Assembly: GCA_016191995.1 (NCBI GenBank)
Contig: JACPVA010000061.1
Location: forward strand, 1 to 41,870
Direction: 5' to 3'
Source: Burkholderiales bacterium
Lineage (GTDB): Bacteria > Pseudomonadota > Gammaproteobacteria > Burkholderiales > Burkholderiaceae_C
Length of the DNA: 41,870 bases
Every line of letters starts with the position of its first letter. The first letter of the stretch is position 1. Both the position numbers and the translations under genes were made by a program. A model generated the notes under the pieces. The model saw only the letters and a list, made by a program, of their open reading frames with translations, did not search any database and was not told the origin of the DNA. Shown one piece after another: positions 36,201-41,870 of this stretch.

Positions 36201-36626
36201 CCAGACCGCCGCCGCGGCGAGCGCACCGGCGACGCTGCCGATCGCCTCGGCCAGCAAGTCGTTGAGCGAGACCGTGCGCGGCGGAAAGAACAGCTGCGCA
36301 TACTCGACGGCCAGCGCCAGCCCGCAGCCGAAGGCCACCGCCAGCGGCAGCGCCAGCACGCGCCAGCACCCGCGCACCAGCAGCGCCAGCGCGGTGAGGA
36401 ATCCCAGCGGCGCATAGAGGACGCCATTGGCGATCCAGTCGGCGCGCGAGCCGGCGCCGAGATCGAGAAACGGGATCTGCTGGAATCGCGTCCAGGCCTC
36501 GCCGGGCGCAAGCGGGCGGTAGTCGAGCGGGACGAGGCTGCCGTAGACGACGAAGGCGGTGTAGGCGAGCCACCCGGCGAACACCCGCGCCGACAGCCGC
36601 CGGCGCGCCGCGTCGGCCGCCTTCAC
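33282..36626 (-). CDS. Giant membrane protein: VanZ-like repeats fused to an O-antigen-ligase-like domain
   Basis: A 1114-residue polytopic protein. The N-terminal half holds three VanZ-like modules: about 15-135 (VVYGSLVPLDYRP, ANGVLYAPLGFLTALAL, ALAVEYAQLFFPPR), 165-330 (YSLFPYDLLLS, APLGAWLA, GLAIEAAQLLIVSG) and 335-460 (RWQPFYYHYYTSEAQALL, AYAPIGLWA, CAVVEGGKLFL). After a charged linker, residues 500-1100 resemble Wzy/WaaL polymerases or ligases, with LMLTFSRNGYAALAAGL and a large periplasmic loop that carries a beta-sandwich-like stretch (LRNGDFARGFDGWW). Probably it acts on exported glycans at the inner membrane. The start is GTG 36626. The precise role is unknown; domain limits are estimates. 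Confidence 0.85.
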   Translation of the reverse strand: MKAADAARRRLSARVFAGWLAYTAFVVYGSLVPLDYRPLAPGEAWTRFQQIPFLDLGAGSRADWIANGVLYAPLGFLTALALLVRGCWRVLALPLAVAFGCGLALAVEYAQLFFPPRTVSLNDLLAEAIGSVAGALAAAAVWGRRARWQRVPRAGASWLHAHALALYAAAYLAYSLFPYDLLLSAAELRDKLASDRWGWVLAGGEPRPLVTLLRLLAETLLSAPLGAWLAQRRIAGRSPPMPQRAGSPGSVRQADADAARAGMRAGSVALVGLVWGLAIEAAQLLIVSGVTQGASVLTRLVGVMLGAWAWPRRHAWPPERVRAAVARAASWAAAPYLLLLLGVNGWWTHAWGGAAGATTTLASLRWQPFYYHYYTSEAQALLSLTGVALAYAPIGLWAWARRRPAAAAALAAALACAVVEGGKLFLVGLRPDPTNLGIAAAAAALVAAAATRWQRRRATVAAADEEGPPAAAQPPQRVPRRMAAVVQAAQVSAGAPVSWPLAALALAALGWQLLSVPPGVAWTTLAVGIAEAAVAWRPAWSMVLIVAALPLFDFAPWTGRLLWDEFDLLLALALAVAWARTPAPSAPAPALWRLGFGLVALSAAVSAGIALWPIPPLDANALASYHHPFNALRIAKGLLWAALLAGLWRRLQAAGHEVAPLLARGMTLGLAGVVGWVLWERTVFVGWADLGADYRVTGPFSAMHRGGAFVECYLALGAVFAARALRVARGTVARAAALALLGAASLALMLTFSRNGYAALAAGLVVFALLELRARGPERGRAAAMLALAIAVAAAASWPVLRGGYAQERLAHWQRDLGQRSAHWQDALALRGDSWGTLLFGIGLGRFAQAHFWGSQEPRRAALLHVGSDAGDAGGGRWLRLGAGALTYLDQIVRPAAADPHVLTLRLRGRDPAPSLAVSVCQKWMLTSADCVRGVARSADAGAERWGRAELKLDLAPLRAAGAGRPIKFALHTPSAGEAVDVTDLSLRAPDGRELLRNGDFARGFDGWWMSTDIDPPYHVHSLPLAVLLEQGAFGAFAWALLLGSALAAGFAAAIQGRAGASSALAALVAFTVCASVNTLIDDPRFLLLLLLLAWAALAAQAPARSRAAAVGGG

Positions 36627-36722
36627 GCGCGCCGCCCCCGGTTGGCGCGGTTCGGGATCACTCGCCGACGGCTCCCGCCGCGCTGCGGCGGGACTCGGAT
36701 GCGTCGCGATGGCGTTGCGGCG

Positions 36723-37175
36723 TCAGACCGGGCCGCAGGGCGTCACGGCCGCCACCCCGGCAGGGTTCAGCGTCGCGCCGAGCACATTCGTCGCGCCGCA
36801 GAAGTTGACCGAGGCACCGTCCTCGCAAACGATGTAGGCGTAGACATGGCCCGGGCCATAGTTGTATTCGGCACGCGTATTGGCGCCGTTGCCGGTAACC
36901 TGCCAGCTTCCGACGACCTTGGTCGGGTCGGTTGCATGGCCGGAACCCTTCTTGTAGTCGGTCAGCGCACCGCCGGCCGCGGTATTGCCCGCGTGGAACT
37001 CCTGCCAGCGATCCCCGCCGGCCGTCGCGCAGACCCACTTGTTGCCGAGCAAGGTGGCGACGTCGTTCGGCTGCTGGATCCGCGTGCCGCCGCCGCAGGG
37101 GCAGGCCTGGGCCGCGGCCAAGCCGGGCGCAGCCGCCAGCATGAGCGCCGCCATCGGCGCAAGAAGGGTCCTCAT
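36723..37175 (-). CDS. Small secreted protein with six cysteines, unknown function
   Basis: A 150-residue protein with a clear signal peptide (MRTLLAPMAALMLAAAPGLAAAQA). The mature part has six cysteines: CPC near the new N-terminus, WVCATAGG, IVCEDG, FCGA and a late PCGPV. These could form three disulfides. It contains aromatic/Gly turns (YNYGPGHVYAYIV) of a small beta barrel kind. I do not recognise the family. GAGGAG lies about 9 bases before the ATG. It ends 96 bp before the giant VanZ-like gene and is divergent from the cytoplasmic-type beta-helix gene, with 44 bp between starts. Confidence 0.8.
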   Translation of the reverse strand: MRTLLAPMAALMLAAAPGLAAAQACPCGGGTRIQQPNDVATLLGNKWVCATAGGDRWQEFHAGNTAAGGALTDYKKGSGHATDPTKVVGSWQVTGNGANTRAEYNYGPGHVYAYIVCEDGASVNFCGATNVLGATLNPAGVAAVTPCGPV

Positions 37176-37219
37176 CGCAAGATCTCCTCGACTGAACTGC
37201 GCGATGCTACGGTCTGCCC

Positions 37220-38092
37220 ATGCCCATCACAAGCCCGCAGACCGGGGGTCTGGCCGCCGCGCTGCGCGCTGCCGGCCCCGGCGGCACCATCGTCCTCGCC
37301 CCGGGCAGCTACGCCGGCGACGTCGGCATCGTCACCCAGCCCGGCCTGACGATCACCAGCCCCGGCCCCGGCGCCGTGCTGCGCGCCGACGGCCGCCACG
37401 CCGAGGGCAAGGCGATCCTCGTCGTTCGCGCGCCCGATGTGCGGATCGAGAACCTCGAATTCCGCGCCGCGCGCGTTCCGGCCGGCAACGGCGCCGGGAT
37501 CCGATTCGAATCCGGCTCGCTGGTGCTCGACCGCTGCCGCTTCGTCGACAACGAGATGGGCGTGCTGACCGCCGGCCGCCCGGACATGGCGCTGGCGGTC
37601 TACCACTGCCACTTCGGCGACGCCCCGCGCCACGACAGCGGCATGCTGCACCACCTGCTCTACGTCGGCGCGATCGGGCACTGCGTCGTCATGCACAGCC
37701 GTTTCGGCGGCGGCTGGCGCGGCCACCTGCTCAAGAGCCGCGCGCGCATCAGTCGCATCCTGTTCAACGAATTCGACGACGGCGAGGCGGGCGGCGCGTC
37801 CTACGAGCTGGAATTTCCGAACGGCGGCGACGCGATGGTGCTGGGCAACCGGATCGCGCAGTCGCCGGCGAGCGACAACCCGGCGATGCTGAGCATGGGT
37901 GCCGAAGGCGGCGGCGCCGGGCCGCACCGGCTGCTGCTGCGCGGCAATCACTTCGTCGACCGTCGCGCCCGTTCGGCCGAGGCGCCGTCGCGCTTCGTCC
38001 ACCTCTGGCCCGAACGGCTGGCCGGGCCGCTGGAGGTGCTGGCCGAGGGCAATCGCTTCGACGGCGCCGGGCAGATCGGGTTGCCGGGCTGA
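37220..38092 (+). CDS. Beta-helix repeat protein without signal peptide (paralogue of 27175-28314)
   Basis: A 290-residue parallel beta-helix protein. It shares long stretches with the secreted paralogue: GTIVLAPGSYAGDVGIV, HAEGKAILVVRAPDVRIEN, LEFRAARVPAGNGAGIRFE, RCRFVDNEMGVLT, HLLKSRARIS, GGASYELEFPNGGDAMVLGN. The N-terminal signal segment and the last 60 or so residues of the paralogue are missing. The start ATG 37220 leaves only 44 bp to the divergent gene; no good ribosome-binding site is seen. Location would be cytoplasmic unless exported in another way. Function unknown. Confidence 0.85.
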   Translation: MPITSPQTGGLAAALRAAGPGGTIVLAPGSYAGDVGIVTQPGLTITSPGPGAVLRADGRHAEGKAILVVRAPDVRIENLEFRAARVPAGNGAGIRFESGSLVLDRCRFVDNEMGVLTAGRPDMALAVYHCHFGDAPRHDSGMLHHLLYVGAIGHCVVMHSRFGGGWRGHLLKSRARISRILFNEFDDGEAGGASYELEFPNGGDAMVLGNRIAQSPASDNPAMLSMGAEGGGAGPHRLLLRGNHFVDRRARSAEAPSRFVHLWPERLAGPLEVLAEGNRFDGAGQIGLPG

Positions 38093-38099
38093 AACGGCT

Positions 38100-38116
38100 G
38101 CCGCGTACGACGCGGC
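38100..38116. terminator. Hairpin between convergent beta-helix and HEPN genes
   Basis: Six-bp arms GCCGCG and CGCGGC with loop TACGA, 8 bases after the beta-helix stop. No T-run follows, so function as an intrinsic terminator is uncertain. Confidence 0.35.
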
Positions 38117-38131
38117 GCACGCATTCGTAGC

Positions 38132-38611
38132 TCAGCCGCTGCTGCCTCGCCCAGCAGCGTCGAGCCTTGCATCCCACGCGCGATAGGCTTCGACGAGCGC
38201 GGCGGCCGCCTCGATGGCAGCCAGCAGTTGCGCGTGCCTGATCCCGGGTGCGTCGGGGTACTCGTGCGCCAGACGGTTGCGGATCTCGCGCCATTGCAGC
38301 CAGGCATCGACGTCGAGATAGCCCAGCTTCTCGAGCCGGTCCAGCCGATCCCGCATCGGCCACTGCTCCGACGGCTCCGCGAGCGACTCGAGCGTGGCCG
38401 GGATCAGGCGTTCGCCAAGGCTGTCCTGGAGCTTCGTGAATCGAAACAGGATCTGGTCCGTCAGCAGCCGCAGCCCGCGATCGGCCTCGATCTGCTCCGG
38501 CGTGGGCGCGGGCAGCACCTTCCAGTCACGTAGCGCGTCGTCGAGCACGGCGGCATGCCGATCGGCCTCCCAACGGGCCCATCGCAGTCGGTCGCCGGCC
38601 GTGCCGCTCAC
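38132..38611 (-). CDS. hepT: HEPN-domain ribonuclease toxin (HepT-like)
   Basis: A 159-residue all-helical protein with the HepT active-site motif Rx4HxY as RNRLAHEY (R111, H116, Y118). HEPN toxins of this kind cleave RNA, and the partner nucleotidyltransferase silences them by adding AMP to the motif tyrosine. The conserved stretch RLLTDQILFRFTKLQDSLG precedes it. It overlaps the MNT gene by 4 bp (ATGA) and is the second gene, so toxin follows antitoxin. It is longer than many HepT proteins (about 130-140). Confidence 0.83.
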   Translation of the reverse strand: MSGTAGDRLRWARWEADRHAAVLDDALRDWKVLPAPTPEQIEADRGLRLLTDQILFRFTKLQDSLGERLIPATLESLAEPSEQWPMRDRLDRLEKLGYLDVDAWLQWREIRNRLAHEYPDAPGIRHAQLLAAIEAAAALVEAYRAWDARLDAAGRGSSG

Positions 38612-38925
38612 CGGGCCGTCAGCGGCAGGGCCTGCCGCCGCGCAGACTGCAAAACGCTGGCCGGTACTCCGGCCACGGGCCTGCCGAGGATGACATCGAT
38701 CCGCCGCTCGCCGAGCCGCCGGTACAGCCGGGCGACGAAAGACCGCCGGTCGGCGACCCAGCGCGCAGGCGTCGGCGCTTCGGGCAGGTCGATGAGCAGG
38801 TCGATATCGCCCCCGCGCGCCAGGTCGTCGACTCGGGACCCGAACAGGCTGACGACCGCGGCCGGGCCCCAGGTCTCGCGCGCCGCGGCGACGATCGTCG
38901 CTCTTTCGTCGGCCGTGATCCTCAT
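38608..38925 (-). CDS. mntA: MNT-domain nucleotidyltransferase antitoxin (MntA-like)
   Basis: A 105-residue minimal nucleotidyltransferase. The signature is LFGSRVDDLARGGDIDLLID: G29-S30 and the metal-binding D40 and D42. RRIDVILGRP supplies the third carboxylate (near residue 83). It should AMP-modify and neutralise the HEPN partner. The start ATG 38925 was chosen because MRITADERATIV begins at the fold; an upstream extension is Arg-rich and unlikely. TATACT lies 7 bases before the ATG and could be a -10 box giving a leaderless mRNA, but no -35 is convincing. Confidence 0.85.
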   Translation of the reverse strand: MRITADERATIVAAARETWGPAAVVSLFGSRVDDLARGGDIDLLIDLPEAPTPARWVADRRSFVARLYRRLGERRIDVILGRPVAGVPASVLQSARRQALPLTAR

Positions 38926-39012
38926 CCGGCGCAGTATAGGAGTCCGCCGCCCGTGCCGCGGTCGAGTCACACGAGAATGCGCGCGCACCGCGCCGCGCGG
39001 CGCATCAGCCCC

Positions 39013-40917
39013 TCAACCGACCATCCCCTGCGCCCGCAGGTAGCCGACGACGCGCTCGGCGGCATCCTCGGCACTCAGGGTGACGGTGTCGATGCGCATC
39101 TCGGGCTGCTCGGGTGGCTCGTAGGGCGAGTCGATGCCGGTGAAGTTCTTCAGCTCGCCGCGCCGGGCCTTGCGGTACAGACCCTTGACGTCGCGCCCCT
39201 CGGCGACCTCCAGCGGCGTGTCGACGTGGACCTCGACGAAGTCGCCGTCGGGCAGCAGCCGGCGCGCCATGTCGCGCTCGGCGCGGAACGGCGAGATGAA
39301 GGCCGTCATCACGATCAGCCCGGCGTCGGCCATCAGCTTGGCGACCTCGGCGATGCGGCGGATATTCTCGACCCGGTCCGCCTCGGTGAAGCCCAGGTCC
39401 TTGTTCAGCCCGTGGCGCACGTTGTCGCCGTCGAGCAGGTAGGTGTGGCGCCCGGCGGCGTGCAGCTTCTTCTCGACCAGGTTGGCGATCGTCGACTTGC
39501 CCGACCCCGACAGCCCGGTGAACCACAGCACCCCGGGGCGCTGGCCCTTCAGCCGCGCGCGCGCGGCGCGATCGACGTCCACATGCTGCAGGTGGATGTT
39601 GCTCGCGCGGCGCAGCGCGAAGTGCAGCATCCCGGCGCCCACCGTGTGGTGGCTCATCCTGTCGATCAGCACGAAGCCGCCCATCTCGCGGCTCGTCTCG
39701 TAGGGCTCGAAGACGATCTGGCGGTCCAGCGCGAGGTTGGCCACGCCGATGCCGTTCAGCCCGAGCTGCTTGGCCGCGATATGGTCCATCGTGTCGACGT
39801 CGAGCGCGTACTTCAGGTCGGTCACGCTCGCGCCGACGCTGCGCGTGCCGGTCTTCAGCTCGTACTGGCGCCCCGGCAGCAGCGGCTCGTCGGCCATCCA
39901 GACGATCGTGCACTCGAACTGGTCGGCGACCTCGGGCGGATCGTCGGCGGCGACGATCACGTCGCCGCGCGAGACGTCGACCTCGTCGGCCAGCGTCAGC
40001 GTCACCGACTGGCCGGCCACCGCCTGCGCCAGCTCGCCGTCGGCGGTCACGATCGCCGCCACCGCGGTCGCGCGGCCCGACGGCAGCACACGCACGCGGT
40101 CGCCCGGGGCGACGCTGCCGCGCGCGATCGTGCCGGCATAGCCGCGGAAGTCCTGGTGCGGCCGGTTGACCCACTGCACCGGCATGCGCAGCGGGCCGGC
40201 CTGCAGCCGCTCGTCGTCGACCTCCACCGTCTCCAGCCAGGCCATCAGCGTCGGGCCGCGGTACCAGGGCGTGCGCTCGCTGTGCGCGAGCATGTTGTCG
40301 CCGTCCAGCGCCGACAGCGGGATCGCCGTCACCTGCTCCAGCCCGATCCGCGCGGCGAACTCGCGGTAGGCGTCGGCGATGCGATCGAACACCTCCTGCG
40401 ACCAGCCGACCAGGTCCATCTTGTTGACCGCCAGCACGACGCGCCGGATGCCGATCAGCCGCACGAGATGGCTGTGGCGGCGGGTCTGCGTCAGCAGCCC
40501 CTTGCGCGCGTCGACCAGGATCACCGCGGCGTCGGCGGTCGACGCGCCGGTGACCATGTTGCGCGTGTACTGCTCGTGCCCGGGCGTGTCGGCGACGATG
40601 AACTTGCGCCGCTCGGTATGGAAGAAGCGGTAGGCGACGTCGATCGTGATGCCCTGCTCGCGCTCGGCGGCCAGGCCGTCGACGAGCAGCGCGAGGTCGA
40701 CCTCGCCGCCGCGCGTGCCCCACTTGCGGCTGTCGGCCTGCACCGCCGCGAGCTGGTCGTCGGCGAGCAGCTTGCTGTCGTACAGCAGCCGGCCGATCAG
40801 CGTGCTCTTGCCGTCGTCGACGCTGCCGCAGGTGATGAAGCGCAGCAGGCTCTTGTCCTCGTGCTGCTGGAGCCAGCGCTCGATCTCGGCGGCCTGGGTG
40901 TCGGTGCTTCGGTCCAT
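39013..40917 (-). CDS. cysN: Bifunctional sulfate adenylyltransferase subunit 1/adenylylsulfate kinase
   Basis: A 634-residue CysN-CysC fusion. Residues 1-430 are the GTPase CysN, which drives ATP sulfurylase CysD: P-loop [24 protein letters not shown]. Residues 440-634 are APS kinase CysC: P-loop [37 protein letters not shown] and the late [13 protein letters not shown]. The product is PAPS. The start ATG 40917 follows the cysD stop codon (40919-40921) with a single base between, so they are coupled. The downstream side has the MNT gene, which reads in the same direction. Confidence 0.97.
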   Translation of the reverse strand: MDRSTDTQAAEIERWLQQHEDKSLLRFITCGSVDDGKSTLIGRLLYDSKLLADDQLAAVQADSRKWGTRGGEVDLALLVDGLAAEREQGITIDVAYRFFHTERRKFIVADTPGHEQYTRNMVTGASTADAAVILVDARKGLLTQTRRHSHLVRLIGIRRVVLAVNKMDLVGWSQEVFDRIADAYREFAARIGLEQVTAIPLSALDGDNMLAHSERTPWYRGPTLMAWLETVEVDDERLQAGPLRMPVQWVNRPHQDFRGYAGTIARGSVAPGDRVRVLPSGRATAVAAIVTADGELAQAVAGQSVTLTLADEVDVSRGDVIVAADDPPEVADQFECTIVWMADEPLLPGRQYELKTGTRSVGASVTDLKYALDVDTMDHIAAKQLGLNGIGVANLALDRQIVFEPYETSREMGGFVLIDRMSHHTVGAGMLHFALRRASNIHLQHVDVDRAARARLKGQRPGVLWFTGLSGSGKSTIANLVEKKLHAAGRHTYLLDGDNVRHGLNKDLGFTEADRVENIRRIAEVAKLMADAGLIVMTAFISPFRAERDMARRLLPDGDFVEVHVDTPLEVAEGRDVKGLYRKARRGELKNFTGIDSPYEPPEQPEMRIDTVTLSAEDAAERVVGYLRAQGMVG

Positions 40918-40918
40918 G

Positions 40919-41818
40919 TCAGAAATACCCTTCCTGCTTCTTGCGTTCCATCGATGCCGCCTGGTCGTGGTCGATCAGGCGCCCCTGGCGTTCGCTCGTG
41001 CGCGCGTTCAGCATCTCGCCGATCACCGCCGGCAGCGTATCGGCGTCGCTCTCGATCGCGCCGGACAGCGGGTAGCAGCCCAGCGTGCGGAAGCGCACCC
41101 GGCGCATCACCGGGACCTCGCCGGCGCGCAGCGGCATGCGAGCGTCGTCGACCATGATCAGCGTGCCGTCGCGCTCGACCACCGGCCGCTCGCGCGCCAG
41201 GTATAGCGGCACCACCGGGATGTGCTCGCGATGGATGTACTGCCAGACGTCGAGCTCGGTCCAGTTGCTCAGCGGGAAGACGCGGATCGACTCCCCCTTG
41301 TGCTTGCGCGTGTTGTACAGGTGCCAGAGCTCGGGGCGCTGGTGCTTCGGGTCCCAGTGGTGACGCGCGTCACGGAAGCTGAAGATGCGCTCCTTGGCGC
41401 GGCTCTTCTCCTCGTCGCGGCGCGCGCCGCCGAACGCGGCGTCGAAGCCGTGGTGGTCCAGCGCCTGCTTCAGCCCCTGCGTCTTCCACAGGTCGGTGTG
41501 GATCTGCGAGCCGTGGTCGAAGGGGTTGATGCCCAGCCGCTCGGCCTCGGGGTTGCGCCACACGAGCAGCTCCATGCCCATCTCGCGCGCCATGCGGTCG
41601 CGCAGCTCGTACATGTCGCGGAACTTCCAGGTCGTGTCGACGTGCAGCAGCGGGAACGGCGGCGGCGCCGGCCAGAAGGCCTTCCTAGCCAGGTGCAGCA
41701 TGCAGGCGCTGTCCTTGCCGACCGAGTAGAGCATCACCGGGCGCTCGCAGGTCGCGACGACCTCGCGCAGGATGTGGATGCTCTCGGCCTCGAGGCGTTG
41801 CAGGTGGGTCAGTTTCAT
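40919..41818 (-). CDS. cysD: Sulfate adenylyltransferase subunit 2
   Basis: A 299-residue PP-loop ATP pyrophosphatase that makes APS from sulfate and ATP together with Cys[21 protein letters not shown] is the usual start; the PP-loop is [18 protein letters not shown], then [30 protein letters not shown], and the late [14 protein letters not shown]. The ATG 41818 is chosen by family length; an in-frame ATG at 41866 would add a 16-residue Pro-rich leader ([12 protein letters not shown]). Other cys genes (for example cysH) probably lie to the right, outside the window. Confidence 0.97.
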   Translation of the reverse strand: MKLTHLQRLEAESIHILREVVATCERPVMLYSVGKDSACMLHLARKAFWPAPPPFPLLHVDTTWKFRDMYELRDRMAREMGMELLVWRNPEAERLGINPFDHGSQIHTDLWKTQGLKQALDHHGFDAAFGGARRDEEKSRAKERIFSFRDARHHWDPKHQRPELWHLYNTRKHKGESIRVFPLSNWTELDVWQYIHREHIPVVPLYLARERPVVERDGTLIMVDDARMPLRAGEVPVMRRVRFRTLGCYPLSGAIESDADTLPAVIGEMLNARTSERQGRLIDHDQAASMERKKQEGYF

Positions 41819-41870
41819 CGTGGGGGCCGGGGTGGGGAATGGGGGCGCGGCGGGAAGGGCGCCCATGGCG

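Overview
The window looks like a piece of chromosome from a beta-proteobacterium of order Burkholderiales, most like the Rubrivivax/Leptothrix/Aquincola lineage. This is inferred from very high GC, frequent GTG/TTG starts, an mlaFEDACB-type operon, a cysD and fused cysN-cysC pair, a polyhydroxyalkanoate-granule-type gene, long IorAB subunits and a PEP-CTERM protein behind a sigma-54-like promoter. No rRNA, tRNA, CRISPR array, integrase or transposase was seen. Family names are from recognition of sequence, not from a search.

Layout from left to right. 1-288: C-terminal end of an unknown protein. 289-980: repeat island A. 981-2698: ABC exporter (permease, ATPase). 2799-7786: TetR regulator, TPR protein, and a large two-component-propeller diguanylate cyclase. 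7764-12684: iorB and iorA with a divergent LysR gene. 12599-14379: WS/DGAT acyltransferase divergent from an acyl-CoA-binding protein. 14380-15030: repeat island B. 15031-16077: threonine aldolase. 16116-16716: brnTA toxin-antitoxin locus. 16820-20560: PHA-system protein, lipoprotein aminopeptidase and molybdopterin oxidoreductase. 20702-23054: M20 amidohydrolase and DUF2817 peptidase. 23335-24285: PEP-CTERM propeller protein. 24435-27061: pgi and a transaldolase-family gene. 27175-28314: secreted beta-helix protein. 28315-28921: repeat island C. 28922-33037: mla phospholipid-transport operon. 33282-36626: very large VanZ/O-antigen-ligase-like membrane protein. 36723-37175: small secreted Cys-containing protein. 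37220-38092: second beta-helix protein. 38132-38925: HEPN/MNT pair. 39013-41818: cysNC and cysD, part of the sulfate-assimilation operon.

How genes work together. The six mla genes form one system keeping outer-membrane lipid asymmetry. IorA and IorB form one 2-oxoacid:ferredoxin oxidoreductase, probably controlled by the divergent LysR protein. WS/DGAT and the acyl-CoA-binding protein share a 98-bp intergenic region and a substrate, acyl-CoA. CysD and CysNC activate sulfate to PAPS. Two small toxin-antitoxin modules (BrnT/BrnA and HEPN/MNT) are each placed between housekeeping genes.

The two most unusual observations are these. First, a family of composite hairpin repeats occurs at three intergenic places. 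Each copy has paired units with 25-26 bp self-complementary arms whose sequences differ between units while complementarity is kept. Second, a transaldolase-family protein co-transcribed with pgi has apparently lost the Schiff-base lysine and most other catalytic residues but keeps the phosphate-binding arginines.
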